DNA of 64,000 nt from Chryseobacterium sp. BGARF1 (GCF_001677955.1 NZ_LELA01000065.1:35297-99296); one strand, 5' to 3'. Shown: positions 26,337 to 34,833, counted from the stretch's first letter. Notes: generated by a model from the sequence alone, not told the origin. Translations and numbers: made by a program.

Positions 26337-26888
26337 ATGAAAATCTTAGCAGTAGCAGGAAGTAATTCCGAAACATCAATTAATAAATTATTAGTTTCTT
26401 ACGCAGCTTCACTAATCGAAAGTGCAGAAGTAGAAATCGTTGATATGAACGACTTCGAAATGCCAATCTACAAACATCAGCGTGAAGTGGAAAGTGGAGT
26501 TCCGCAGGAAGCAAAAAACTTTGCCGAAAAAATAGATGCTGCAGATATGCTTTTGGTTTCTTTATCAGAGCACAATGGAACGTATTCTACAGCATTTAAA
26601 AATGTTTTTGACTGGACTTCAAGAATCAAGCAAAGAGCTGTTTGGAATGAGAAACCAATGTTATTAATGGCTACAGCTCCTGGTGGAAGAGGTGGCTTGG
26701 GAGTTTTGGAAGCTGCAGAAAAGCGTTTTCCATTACATGGAGGAAATATTATTGATACTTTTACGCTTCCATTTTTTAATGATAACTTTGATAAAGAAGC
26801 AAATGTGATTTCTAATGCAGAGAAAAACAGTGAGTTAAAAGAAAAAATAGCAAAGATTTCTGCTGTTGAAATAATCTTAGAAAAATAG
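26337..26888 (+). CDS. NADPH-dependent FMN reductase family protein
   Basis: This 183-residue flavodoxin-like protein has AVAGSNSETSINKLL at residues 4-18 (the FMN phosphate loop), then VSLSEHNGTYSTAFKNVFDW and LMATAPGGRGGLGVL, matching NAD(P)H-dependent oxidoreductases such as chromate/quinone reductases. It is cytosolic. The likely role is two-electron reduction of quinones or other electrophiles; the pirin next door fits a redox-stress context. Confidence 0.88.
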   Translation: MKILAVAGSNSETSINKLLVSYAASLIESAEVEIVDMNDFEMPIYKHQREVESGVPQEAKNFAEKIDAADMLLVSLSEHNGTYSTAFKNVFDWTSRIKQRAVWNEKPMLLMATAPGGRGGLGVLEAAEKRFPLHGGNIIDTFTLPFFNDNFDKEANVISNAEKNSELKEKIAKISAVEIILEK

Positions 26889-26891
26889 CAT

Positions 26892-26921
26892 TTGAATATT
26901 AACATAAAATTAATATCTTTG
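26892..26921 (+). promoter_or_regulatory. Strong promoter TTG-N19-TATCTTTG upstream of short ORF and purM
   Basis: TTG at 26892-26894 and TATCTTTG at 26914-26921 give the consensus Bacteroidota spacing. Transcription would start near 26928, just before the short ORF at 26937. Confidence 0.75.
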
Positions 26922-26936
26922 CAAAAAGAAAAAGTA

Positions 26937-27011
26937 ATGAAAATTCAGACCACTTTTAAAGAATGTTCTTCCAAAAAAGGGAAAACTGTGGACTCTGAAA
27001 TTCTGACATAA
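26937..27011 (+). CDS. Short ORF (24 codons) between promoter and terminator, leader-peptide candidate
   Basis: The ORF starts MKIQTTFKECSSKKGK and ends SEILT-stop. It sits about 9 nt after the predicted transcription start and 7 bp before an intrinsic terminator, with purM beginning 156 bp later. It may be a leader peptide of an attenuator, a free small protein, or part of a small RNA. I do not recognise it. Confidence 0.45.
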   Translation: MKIQTTFKECSSKKGKTVDSEILT

Positions 27012-27018
27012 AATAACG

Positions 27019-27050
27019 GCCGATAATCTACCAAGATTGTCGGCTTTTTT
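27019..27050 (+). terminator. Intrinsic terminator between short ORF and purM
   Basis: GCCGATAATCT, loop ACCA, AGATTGTCGGC (one wobble pair), then a run of six T. It lies upstream of purM in the sense direction. Confidence 0.88.
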
Positions 27051-27091
27051 ATTTTCTAAATTTGAATAAAAAGTATATTAAAAAGACATAA

Positions 27092-27148
27092 AGATATAAG
27101 ATGTGAGATGCAAGATTTATTAAGTCTGAAATCTGATATCTGATATCT
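27092..27148. repeat. AGATNN-rich palindromic repeat upstream of purM
   Basis: Left arm AGATATAAGATGTGAGATG; right arm, inverted, AGATATCAGATATCAGATTT. A related element is found before guaA at 32052-32120. Both look like one dispersed family. Confidence 0.6.
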
Positions 27149-27167
27149 AAAAAATCTAAATAAAAAC

Positions 27168-28160
27168 ATGAGCAACACGTACAAATCTGCAGGAGTAGAC
27201 AAAGAAGAAGGTTACAAAACCGTTGACAAGATCAAAAAAGCGGTGGGTGAAACTCACAATTCCAATGTTTTGAACCATTTGGGAAGTTTTGGAGCTTTCT
27301 ACGAAATCGGAGGATACAAAAATCCTGTTTTGGTTTCAGGAACTGATGGAGTAGGAACGAAGCTGAAAGTAGCTTTAGATTCAAAAAAGTATGATTCTAT
27401 CGGGGTTGATTGTTTCGCAATGTGTGCAAACGACATCCTTTGTCACGGTGCAAAACCATTGTTTTTCCTTGATTATTTAGCTTGCGGAAAATTAGATTCC
27501 GAGATTGCTGCAGAAATCGTTTTAGGAATGGTAGAAGCTTGTAAAGACAACAACTGTGCGCTTATCGGTGGTGAAACTGCTGAAATGCCGGGGATGTACA
27601 AGCCTGGAGATTATGACGTTGCAGGATTCTGCGTAGGAATTGTTGAAAAAGACCAAATCATTGACGGTTCAAAGATTAAAACGGGTGATAAAATCATTGC
27701 TTTGCCAAGTTCAGGTTTCCATTCAAACGGATTTTCTTTGGTAAGAAAAGTGTTCCCGGATTTTAACGAAGAATTCGAAGGAAAACCTTTGTATGAGACA
27801 CTTTTGGTTCCTACAAGATTGTATTATAAAGATATTCACAAGGTAATCGAAGAAGTAAAAGTTGCAGGTATCGCTCACATTACAGGCGGTGGTTTGTACG
27901 AAAATATCCCAAGAATTATTGGTGATGGTTTGTGTGCTTCAATTGATGCTTCAAAGATCCAAATTCCAAGTATTATGGTTGAGTTGGAAAAAAGAGGTGG
28001 AGTAGCTCATGAAGAAATGTTCGGAACCTTTAATATGGGGGTTGGAATGATTATCGTTGTCGATGCAGAACATGCTGAGAAAGTTTTACACCTTCTTGAT
28101 GATGCTTACGAAATCGGAGAGATTACAGAAGGATCTGAAAAAATAGATTTAAAATTTTAG
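27168..28160 (+). CDS. purM: Phosphoribosylformylglycinamidine cyclo-ligase (AIR synthetase)
   Basis: This 330-residue protein has family length. SGTDGVGTKLKVA, GVDCFAMCANDILCHGAKPLFFLDYLA and GGETAEMPGMY are the PurM ATP- and substrate-binding motifs; HITGGGLYENIPRI is the conserved C-terminal glycine-rich motif. It converts FGAM to AIR in step five of purine synthesis. It opens a cluster with purN, purH, purD and guaA, but the gaps between genes are wide and carry repeats and hairpins, so several transcripts are likely. Confidence 0.97.
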   Translation: MSNTYKSAGVDKEEGYKTVDKIKKAVGETHNSNVLNHLGSFGAFYEIGGYKNPVLVSGTDGVGTKLKVALDSKKYDSIGVDCFAMCANDILCHGAKPLFFLDYLACGKLDSEIAAEIVLGMVEACKDNNCALIGGETAEMPGMYKPGDYDVAGFCVGIVEKDQIIDGSKIKTGDKIIALPSSGFHSNGFSLVRKVFPDFNEEFEGKPLYETLLVPTRLYYKDIHKVIEEVKVAGIAHITGGGLYENIPRIIGDGLCASIDASKIQIPSIMVELEKRGGVAHEEMFGTFNMGVGMIIVVDAEHAEKVLHLLDDAYEIGEITEGSEKIDLKF

Positions 28161-28251
28161 GAGCTTGATCCCGCTTTCCGCTATATCTTTTTCGCCAACG
28201 CTTTTTTTTAAAGCCATTGAGAAAAAGGATGTCGCTGCAATCGGGGCTAGT
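28161..28251. repeat. Imperfect inverted repeat element between purM and purN
   Basis: AGCTTGATCCCGCTTTCCGC at the left is matched loosely in inverse by GATGTCGCTGCAATCGGGGC at the right, with CTTTTT/AAAAAG next to the loop. It begins at the purM stop codon. It looks like a dispersed intergenic element of flavobacteria; no ORF is inside. Confidence 0.5.
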
Positions 28252-28265
28252 TAATAATATAGAAA

Positions 28266-28296
28266 GCCTTGTCAAGGTTTCAAACCTTGACAAGGC
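28266..28296. repeat. Perfect 15-bp-arm palindrome upstream of purN
   Basis: GCCTTGTCAAGGTTT, one central base, AAACCTTGACAAGGC. It ends 13 bp before the purN start and would form a very stable hairpin in the leader, so it could affect purN translation. Confidence 0.75.
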
Positions 28297-28309
28297 TCAC
28301 AAAATAAAA

Positions 28310-28882
28310 ATGAAAAATATAGTCATTTTAGTTTCAGGTTCAGGAAGCAATCTTCAGAGAATTATTGATACCATTGATAATGGAGAGATCCAGAATGCAA
28401 AAGTATCTTTGGTAGTTGCCGACAGAGAATGTTTTGGACTGGAAAGAGCAAAAAATCATAACATAGAAAACGTTCTGATTCCGAGAGGAAAAAACTTCAG
28501 CAGTGAATTGAGTAAAATCATTCCCGAAAATACAGATTTAATCGTATTGGCAGGATTTTTATCAATTCTAAAACCAGAGTTTTGTGAAAATTGGGTTGGG
28601 AAAATAATCAATATTCATCCTGCTTTGCTTCCAAAATTTGGTGGAAAAGGAATGTGGGGACATCATGTTCACAATGCGGTGATTGAAGCTAAAGAAAAAG
28701 AAAGCGGAGCAACCGTACATTTTGTAACTCCAGGAATCGACGAAGGAGAAGCTATTCTTCAAAAATCATTTGAAGTTACAGAAAACGATACTCCTGAAAC
28801 TGTTGCAGAAAAAGTTCATTTGATTGAATATGAAATTTTTCCAATAGCGATAAATAAAGTATTGAATAATGTATCAATCTAA
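28310..28882 (+). CDS. purN: Phosphoribosylglycinamide formyltransferase
   Basis: This 190-residue protein begins MKNIVILVSGSGSNLQRIID, the family N-terminus; the longer reading from 28217 runs through a palindromic repeat and is rejected. INIHPALLPKFGGKGMWGHHVHNAVI holds the catalytic Asn and His, and ATVHFVTPGIDEG the catalytic Asp. It transfers a formyl group from 10-formyl-THF to GAR. The last codons (LNNVSI-stop) lie within the arm of a palindromic repeat. Confidence 0.95.
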   Translation: MKNIVILVSGSGSNLQRIIDTIDNGEIQNAKVSLVVADRECFGLERAKNHNIENVLIPRGKNFSSELSKIIPENTDLIVLAGFLSILKPEFCENWVGKIINIHPALLPKFGGKGMWGHHVHNAVIEAKEKESGATVHFVTPGIDEGEAILQKSFEVTENDTPETVAEKVHLIEYEIFPIAINKVLNNVSI

Positions 28883-28936
28883 TAATCTAACAATTTACTA
28901 ATTAAAAGAATTGTTACATTGCTAAACTGATACATT
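28868..28936. repeat. Imperfect palindrome spanning the purN 3' end
   Basis: The left arm (28868-28895, AATGTATCAATCTAATAATC and on) is matched in inverse by 28909-28936 (AATTGTTACATTGCTAAACT and on). The left arm includes the last purN codons and stop, so the element supplies part of the coding end. Confidence 0.65.
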
Positions 28937-29009
28937 GTTATATTAAATAAAAGACACCCTTAGATTGATTAAAAAATATTTCGAAAAGTGAAAGATCTAA
29001 GTAAAAGTA

Positions 29010-29127
29010 AGATCGGAGGTGAAAGAACCGGTCTACAGTTTGAAATAACTGTAAAAAGTAAAAAGTGAAAAGTCCCGAAAGGGCAAAGTAAAAATGAGTA
29101 AAAATCGCAGCAATTGCGATTTTTACT
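29010..29127 (+). promoter_or_regulatory. Hairpin-rich leader region upstream of purH, candidate cis-regulatory RNA
   Basis: Four hairpins follow in order: AGATCGG/CCGGTCT (29010-29034), ACAGTT/AACTGT (29035-29052), CCC-GAAA-GGG (29074-29083), and a 13-bp stem AGTAAAAATCGCA/TGCGATTTTTACT (29097-29127) that includes a U-run and could act as a terminator. purH starts 20 bp later. It may be an attenuator or simply several repeat elements. I match it to no known riboswitch. Confidence 0.4.
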
Positions 29128-29146
29128 TACAAAAAATTAAAAATCT

Positions 29147-30661
29147 ATGAGCAAGAGAGTTTTGATCAGTGTTTCTGACAAAAGCGGATTAACAGAATTC
29201 GCACAGTTTTTGGAATCCCAAAATTATGAATTGATTTCTACAGGCGGGACCTTCAAACATTTGAAAGAGGCTGGTTTAAATCCAATTCAGATTGATGAAG
29301 TAACCGATTTTCCTGAAATGTTGGATGGAAGAGTGAAAACTTTACACCCAAAAGTTCACGGTGGTTTATTGGCAGTTCGTGCTAATGAAGAGCACATGAA
29401 AACCGTTCAGGAGCACAATATCGGTTTAATTGATATGGTGATCGTAAATCTTTACCCTTTCTTTGAAAATGTGAACAAAGATATTCCTCTTCACGAAAAG
29501 GTAGAATTTATTGATATTGGAGGGCCTTCAATGCTTCGTTCAGCTGCTAAAAATTTCGATTCTGTAACGGTACTTACTGACGTTGAAGATTATGCGAAAG
29601 TGAAAGTCGAAATGGAGGAGAATGGTGATACACTTGTCGAAACTCGTAAAAGATTAGCAGGAAAAGTATTCAATTTGACTTCAGCTTATGATGCAGCAAT
29701 TTCAAGAATGCTTTTAGATGAAGAATATCCAACTTATTTAAGCGCTTCTTACAAAAAAGTAGCTGACCTTAGATATGGTGAAAACCCTCATCAAACTGCA
29801 GCATATTATGCTTCTACTTTCGAAAATGGAGCAATGAAAGATTTCGAGCAATTAGGAGGTAAAGAATTGTCTTTCAATAATCTTCGTGATATGGATCTTT
29901 GCTGGAAAGTTGTTACAGAATTTAAAGAAGAAATGGCTTGTTGTGCCGTGAAGCATTCTACACCTTGCGGAGTTGCCATCGGAACTTCGGCTTTAGAAAC
30001 TTATGCAAAAACTTTCGAGTGTGATCCTGTTTCTATCTTTGGCGGAATTGTTGCAATGAACTACAAAATCGACGCTGCAACAGCTGAAGAATTAAACAAA
30101 ACATTCCTTGAGATTGTAATGGCTCCGGATTTTGATGATGAAGCTTTGGAAGTTTTAAGAAAAAAGAAAAATTTAAGAATTATAAAGATTGTAAACCCTG
30201 TTTCAGACAAACAAACTTGGGTAAAGGTTGACGGTGGAATTTTGGTTCAGGACAACGACAGTATTTTCTCTGATGATATTAAAGTGGTTACTGAAACACA
30301 GCCTACCGAAGAACAGAAAAAAGCATTATTGTTCTCTCAGAGAGTCGTAAAATATGTGAAATCTAATGCAATTGTAGTTTCTAACGGAATCCAGGCTTTC
30401 GGAATCGGAGGCGGACAAGTTAACAGAATTTGGGCAACTCAACAAGCAATTGAAAGAGCAAAAGAGAAATTCACAGGAGATTTAGTTTTAGCTTCTGATG
30501 CGTTTTTCCCTTTCCGTGACGTGGTAGATTTCTGCGCTCAGGAAGGTATTACGGCAATTATTCAGCCGGGTGGAAGTGTAAAAGACCAAGACAGCATCGA
30601 AGCAGCCAATGAGCATAAAATTCCGATGATGTTTACTGGAATTAGACATTTTTTCCATTAA
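29147..30661 (+). CDS. purH: Bifunctional AICAR transformylase/IMP cyclohydrolase
   Basis: This 504-residue protein has the MGS-like IMP cyclohydrolase domain first ([45 protein letters not shown]) and the AICAR transformylase domain after about residue 195 ([29 protein letters not shown] with the catalytic Lys-His pair, [16 protein letters not shown]). It does the last two steps to IMP. Confidence 0.98.
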   Translation: MSKRVLISVSDKSGLTEFAQFLESQNYELISTGGTFKHLKEAGLNPIQIDEVTDFPEMLDGRVKTLHPKVHGGLLAVRANEEHMKTVQEHNIGLIDMVIVNLYPFFENVNKDIPLHEKVEFIDIGGPSMLRSAAKNFDSVTVLTDVEDYAKVKVEMEENGDTLVETRKRLAGKVFNLTSAYDAAISRMLLDEEYPTYLSASYKKVADLRYGENPHQTAAYYASTFENGAMKDFEQLGGKELSFNNLRDMDLCWKVVTEFKEEMACCAVKHSTPCGVAIGTSALETYAKTFECDPVSIFGGIVAMNYKIDAATAEELNKTFLEIVMAPDFDDEALEVLRKKKNLRIIKIVNPVSDKQTWVKVDGGILVQDNDSIFSDDIKVVTETQPTEEQKKALLFSQRVVKYVKSNAIVVSNGIQAFGIGGGQVNRIWATQQAIERAKEKFTGDLVLASDAFFPFRDVVDFCAQEGITAIIQPGGSVKDQDSIEAANEHKIPMMFTGIRHFFH

Positions 30662-30690
30662 TTAAAATAGAATTAAAAAATAATTTGAGA

Positions 30691-30722
30691 TTGTATTTAT
30701 AGCATTCAAAATTATATATTTG
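30691..30722 (+). promoter_or_regulatory. purD promoter TTG-N21-TATATTTG
   Basis: TTG at 30691-30693 and TATATTTG at 30715-30722, spaced 21 bp. The purD start is 28 bp after the -7 element. It shows purD is at least partly independent of purH. Confidence 0.78.
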
Positions 30723-30749
30723 TAAAATAGACTAGATAATAAATAAAGT

Positions 30750-31988
30750 ATGAGAATATTAATCATAGGTGAAGGTGGAAGAGAATCTGCTTTGGCAGCA
30801 AAACTTCAGAAAGATTCTAGAGTGAGTCATATGTTTTTCGCCAACGGAAATGCAACTACCGATGCGATAGGAAAAAATGTTCATTTATCAGAGATTAAGG
30901 AACTTAGAGATTTTGCAATTAAAGAGCAGATAGATCTTACTATTGTAGGTCCTGAAGCTCCTCTGGTAGCTGGTTTGAAGGATGAATTTAAGAAACATAA
31001 TCTTAAAGTTTTTGGTCCTAATCAAAAAGTGGCAAGTCTTGAAGGAAGTAAGGCTTTCTCTAAGAAGTTTATGCAGACCTATGATATCAAAACGGCTAAA
31101 GCAGTAGTGTTTGATTCTTATCCTGAAGCTAAAGAATATGTTCAGAATCAGGAATATCCTTTAGTAATCAAAGCTAGCGGACTTGCTGGTGGAAAAGGAG
31201 TTGTGATCTGCGAAACTTTGGAAGAAGCAGAAGCTACGATTCACGATTTCATGATCAGAAGAATCTATGGCGATGCAGGAATCCGTTTGGTTATCGAAGA
31301 ATATTTAGTAGGTTTTGAAGCGTCAATTATTGCATTCTCAAATGGTGAAAAAATATACCCATGTATTGCTGCTAAAGATTACAAAAAAGTAGGAAACGGC
31401 GATACAGGTCCTAATACAGGAGGAATGGGATCAGTGGCTCCAAGCCCGGAATTTACTGAAGTACATTACGTAGATTTCGAAAATAATATTTTGAATCCTA
31501 CCGTAAAAGGTCTTAAAGCTGAAGGTTTCACTTTCAAAGGAATGATTTTCTTCGGATTGATGATTACCAAGAACGGAACTTACTTATTAGAATACAACAT
31601 GAGATTTGGTGATCCTGAAACTCAGGTTTTGATGGCGTTGATGGAGAATAATCTTCTTGATGTAATCAACGACTGTATGGACGGTAAAGAGATCAAACTT
31701 AAATTTAAAGACGAAAAAGCAGTTTGTCTGGTAATGTGTTCTGGTGGTTATCCTAGAAATATGGAAATAGGTTTTGAAATCACTGGTGAAGAAAAAGTGA
31801 GACACAGTCAGCTTTTATACGCAGGTGCCATCAAAAAAGGAGATAAAGTAGTTTCTAACGGCGGTAGAGTTTTAAATATCGTTGCAACTGGAGCAACTTA
31901 CGAAGATGCTCGTAAAAAAGTGTACGAAGATGCAAGTCACGTACATTTCGACTACGGCTTCTACAGAGAAGACATCGGAAAGTTTTAA
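30750..31988 (+). CDS. purD: Phosphoribosylamine-glycine ligase
   Basis: This 412-residue ATP-grasp enzyme begins RILIIGEGGRESALAAKL, the PurD N-terminal motif. The ATP-grasp core shows PLVIKASGLAGGKGVVIC, the phosphate loop NTGGMGSVAPSPEF and EYNMRFGDPETQVLM. It joins glycine to phosphoribosylamine in step two of purine synthesis. A terminator follows. Confidence 0.97.
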   Translation: MRILIIGEGGRESALAAKLQKDSRVSHMFFANGNATTDAIGKNVHLSEIKELRDFAIKEQIDLTIVGPEAPLVAGLKDEFKKHNLKVFGPNQKVASLEGSKAFSKKFMQTYDIKTAKAVVFDSYPEAKEYVQNQEYPLVIKASGLAGGKGVVICETLEEAEATIHDFMIRRIYGDAGIRLVIEEYLVGFEASIIAFSNGEKIYPCIAAKDYKKVGNGDTGPNTGGMGSVAPSPEFTEVHYVDFENNILNPTVKGLKAEGFTFKGMIFFGLMITKNGTYLLEYNMRFGDPETQVLMALMENNLLDVINDCMDGKEIKLKFKDEKAVCLVMCSGGYPRNMEIGFEITGEEKVRHSQLLYAGAIKKGDKVVSNGGRVLNIVATGATYEDARKKVYEDASHVHFDYGFYREDIGKF

Positions 31989-32002
31989 AATAAATCACGA
32001 AA

Positions 32003-32034
32003 AAAGATTTGGAACTATTCCAAGTCTTTTTTTG
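32003..32034 (+). terminator. Terminator after purD
   Basis: AAGATTTGGAA, loop CTA, TTCCAAGTCTT (one wobble), then a T-run. Confidence 0.82.
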
Positions 32035-32051
32035 TAAAGCAGTTAGAATTT

Positions 32052-32120
32052 AGATGTCAGATACAAGATTGGAGAGTGCAGACTAAAAAGTCTGTTGTCT
32101 GATATCTTAGATCTGATATC
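32052..32120. repeat. AGATNN-rich palindromic repeat upstream of guaA
   Basis: Left arm AGATGTCAGATACAAGATTG...GCAGACT, centre AAAA, right arm AGTCTGTTGTCTGATATC and on. It is related to the element before purM (27092-27148) and lies 26 bp before the guaA start. Confidence 0.6.
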
Positions 32121-32145
32121 ATTTAAAAACAAATCAATTATAAAA

Positions 32146-33675
32146 ATGAACAACGGTATTATCATATTAGATTTCGGATCTCAGTACAACCAGCTTATCG
32201 GAAGAAGAATCCGTGAGATGGGTGTTTACTCTGAAATTCTGCCTTTCAATACACCATTAGAAACAATTTTAGAAAAGCAACCGGCAGGAATTATCCTTTC
32301 TGGTGGGCCAAGTTCTGTAAATGCAGAAAACGCTCATTTGGTTGAAAAAGAATTGTACGAGCAAGGAATTCCTGTTTTGGGAATTTGCTACGGAATGCAG
32401 CTTACAGCACATCTTTTAGGTGGAAAAGTACACAAAGGAGAAAAAGGAGAATATGGAAAAGCACATTTAGAGATCGTAAAAGAATCTTCTCTATTAAAAG
32501 GGGTAACCAACAATTCTATTGTTTGGATGAGCCACTTTGACGAAGTGGGAGAATTGCCTGCAGGTTTTGAATTAAATGCAAAATCGGGGGTGATCGCTTC
32601 AATTTCAAATGAAGAGAAAAAAATCTATTGCGTACAGTTCCACCCGGAAGTTTCTCACACAGAAGAAGGTGGGAAAATGTTAGAAAATTTCGTTTTTCCA
32701 ATCTGTAATGCTGAGAAAAACTGGAAATTGACCAACTATATCGAAAAAACAGTTGCAGAAATTAAAGAAAGAGTAGGTGATCAGAAAGTGATTCTTGGTC
32801 TTTCTGGTGGAGTAGATTCTTCTGTTGCTGCAGTGTTAATTCACAAAGCAATCGGTGATCAATTGACTTGTATCTTCGTTGATACAGGATTATTGAGAAA
32901 AGATGAAGATGTAAAAGTAATGCAGAATTACGGTGAGCATTTTCATATGAATATCAAACTTGTTGATGCTAAAGAAAGATTCTTATCTAAATTAGCCGGA
33001 GTTGATGATCCTGAAGCTAAAAGAAAAATCATCGGGAACGAGTTTATTCATGTTTTCGACGAAGAATCTCATAAAATTGAAGGTGCTAAATTTTTAGCTC
33101 AGGGAACAATTTATCCTGATGTTATCGAAAGTCAGTCTGTAAACGGTCCTTCTGCAGTAATCAAATCTCACCACAACGTTGGCGGACTTCCAGAAGATAT
33201 GGAGTTTGAATTATTGGAGCCTTTAAGAGAATTGTTCAAAGACGAAGTAAGAAAAGTAGGTGAAGAATTGGGTATTCCTCATCATTTGGTACACAGACAT
33301 CCTTTCCCTGGTCCTGGTTTAGGAATCAGAATTTTGGGTGCTGTAGATGCTGAAAAAGTGAAAATCCTTCAGGAAGCAGATGATATTTTCATCGAAGAAT
33401 TGTACAAAAACGATTTGTATGAGAAAGTTTCTCAGGCTTTCGTGGTACTTCTTCCTGTAAAATCTGTTGGAGTAATGGGTGACGAAAGAACTTATGAATA
33501 CACTGCGGTTGTTCGTTCAGCCAACACAATCGACTTTATGACGGCAACGTGGAGCAGACTTCCTTACGAGTTCTTAGATACTGTTTCAAGCAGAATCATC
33601 AACGAAGTAAGAGGGATCAACAGAGTAGCTTACGATATTTCAAGCAAACCGCCTGCAACAATCGAGTGGGAATAA
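32146..33675 (+). CDS. guaA: GMP synthase (glutamine-hydrolysing)
   Basis: This 509-residue protein starts MNNGIIILDFGSQYNQLIGR; the longer reading from 32095 runs through the repeat and is rejected. The class I amidotransferase domain has C81 in GICYGMQL and the FHPEV His/Glu. The ATP pyrophosphatase domain has LSGGVDSSVAA, and the C-terminal dimer domain HRHPFPGPGLGIR and KPPATIEWE. It converts XMP to GMP. It ends the purine cluster. Confidence 0.98.
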   Translation: MNNGIIILDFGSQYNQLIGRRIREMGVYSEILPFNTPLETILEKQPAGIILSGGPSSVNAENAHLVEKELYEQGIPVLGICYGMQLTAHLLGGKVHKGEKGEYGKAHLEIVKESSLLKGVTNNSIVWMSHFDEVGELPAGFELNAKSGVIASISNEEKKIYCVQFHPEVSHTEEGGKMLENFVFPICNAEKNWKLTNYIEKTVAEIKERVGDQKVILGLSGGVDSSVAAVLIHKAIGDQLTCIFVDTGLLRKDEDVKVMQNYGEHFHMNIKLVDAKERFLSKLAGVDDPEAKRKIIGNEFIHVFDEESHKIEGAKFLAQGTIYPDVIESQSVNGPSAVIKSHHNVGGLPEDMEFELLEPLRELFKDEVRKVGEELGIPHHLVHRHPFPGPGLGIRILGAVDAEKVKILQEADDIFIEELYKNDLYEKVSQAFVVLLPVKSVGVMGDERTYEYTAVVRSANTIDFMTATWSRLPYEFLDTVSSRIINEVRGINRVAYDISSKPPATIEWE

Positions 33676-33698
33676 TCTTGACTTGAGTTTTAAATATA

Positions 33699-33730
33699 AA
33701 TCCTGCCTTATTTTAGGTAGGATTTTTTGT
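33699..33730. terminator. Terminator between convergent guaA and EamA genes
   Basis: AATCCTGCCT pairs with AGGTAGGATT around TATTTT, then T-run on the plus strand. Confidence 0.82.
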
Positions 33731-33751
33731 TTTATTTTAAATAATTTTGAA

Positions 33752-34621
33752 TTATTTCTTTTTCTTCCTTGAAATAATAGATTGTAATATCACAGATAGT
33801 ATCACAAAAGCCAATCCGAAATAAAATGAAGTATTTACTTCTCGTCCTTCATCAAAAAATATAAAAGCGATAATAATTGCATAAATAGGTTCTAAATTAA
33901 AACTTAAATTCACTGTAAAAGCTGAAAGTTTTTTAAGCGATTCAGCAAAAAGTACATACAAGCCAGCTGTACAAAATAAAGCCAATAATATTAGATAAAA
34001 AGTGTCTTTCAAATTGGGGATAAATTGCTCATTTGGAAAGAAGTAATAATAAAAAGGCAATAATGCAGTTAATCCTAAAGTTCCGCTCAACATCTGATAA
34101 TAATTGATGACCTGACTGTCATATTTCTGAACCAATCTTTCATTATAAATAGTGTACAATGCTGCAAATGCTGAAGATATTACACCCAGAATAATTCCTA
34201 TTTGATACGATGCATCAAAATGAAAAATCAGACTAATTCCAAATAAAGTAAGCGCACTAAGGAAAAGCTGAACAAATTTATACTTTGTTTTATTGATTAA
34301 GGGTTCAAATATCGCAGTGAAAAAACTGGTCAGACAATAACATACAACGCCGATTGAAATGTTGGAATATTTTATACTCGCATAAAAAAATATCCAGTGA
34401 ATGGTAATGAGAAGCCCAATCTTTCCAATGTTAAAAGCTTCTTTCGAAGACTTTAGTTTTTCAATTTTGAAAATTTTTAAACTTAAAAATAAAAATATAG
34501 CCGAAAATAAAACCCGGTACCAAACCAACGGAATTTCGCTAAGGGTGATGAGTTTACCGAATACACCTGTGAATCCAGCCAAAAGAACTGCAATGTGCAG
34601 TATTAGATATGATTTTTTCAT
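33752..34621 (-). CDS. EamA/DMT-family transporter
   Basis: This 289-residue protein has ten hydrophobic segments as two EamA repeats (about 1-135 and 140-282). VWYRVLFSAIFLFLSL and FNLEPIYAIIIAFIFFDEG are the usual EamA landmarks. The family exports amino acids and other small metabolites. It is preceded on the same strand by a short proline-rich leader ORF and a terminator, which suggests attenuation. The substrate cannot be read from the sequence. Confidence 0.88.
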   Translation of the reverse strand: MKKSYLILHIAVLLAGFTGVFGKLITLSEIPLVWYRVLFSAIFLFLSLKIFKIEKLKSSKEAFNIGKIGLLITIHWIFFYASIKYSNISIGVVCYCLTSFFTAIFEPLINKTKYKFVQLFLSALTLFGISLIFHFDASYQIGIILGVISSAFAALYTIYNERLVQKYDSQVINYYQMLSGTLGLTALLPFYYYFFPNEQFIPNLKDTFYLILLALFCTAGLYVLFAESLKKLSAFTVNLSFNLEPIYAIIIAFIFFDEGREVNTSFYFGLAFVILSVILQSIISRKKKK

Positions 34622-34670
34622 GAAAAAGGTCTTTGCCTGTTAATAAATAAATTGAATGTGATGAAAGCAC

Positions 34671-34700
34671 AAAAAAATAGTACCAAAGAAATTTGGTAAC
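34671..34700 (-). terminator. Intrinsic terminator in the EamA leader (candidate attenuator)
   Basis: On the minus strand GTTACCAAA, loop TTTC, TTTGGTAC, then TATTTTTTT. It lies between the leader ORF and the EamA start. Flanking GAAGCACA and TGTGCTTTC can also pair and would enclose the terminator, giving a possible alternative fold. Confidence 0.7.
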
Positions 34701-34725
34701 GAATGTGCTTCAAAATAAGTATTTA

Positions 34726-34764
34726 TTAAGGCGTAGGAGGAGGAAGACAGCTTTTTCTGTTCAT
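34726..34764 (-). CDS. Short proline-rich leader peptide ORF MNRKSCLPPPTP
   Basis: This 12-codon ORF encodes MNRKSCLPPPTP. It begins 18 bp after a TATATTTG promoter element (34782-34789, minus strand) and is followed by an intrinsic terminator and the EamA gene, the order of classical amino-acid attenuators. The Cys-Leu-Pro-Pro-Pro-Thr-Pro tail contains a polyproline stall-prone stretch. Translation is not shown; the layout is the evidence. Confidence 0.55.
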   Translation of the reverse strand: MNRKSCLPPPTP

Positions 34765-34781
34765 GAATTTTAAATAATGAG

Positions 34782-34789
34782 CAAATATA
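34782..34789 (-). promoter_or_regulatory. Promoter -7 element TATATTTG for leader peptide/EamA transcript
   Basis: Exact TAnnTTTG match on the minus strand, 18 bp before the leader ATG. No good TTG at -33. Confidence 0.55.
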
Positions 34790-34833
34790 ACAATAAAATT
34801 TGTGAGAGTTAAAATGACTTGCTCAATATTTTT

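Noticed and set aside
28217..28309. Longer purN reading frame
   Set aside because: The extra 31 residues are encoded by a palindromic repeat and do not resemble PurN.
32095..32145. Longer guaA reading frame
   Set aside because: It is encoded by the AGATNN palindromic repeat; GuaA begins at GIIILDFGSQY.
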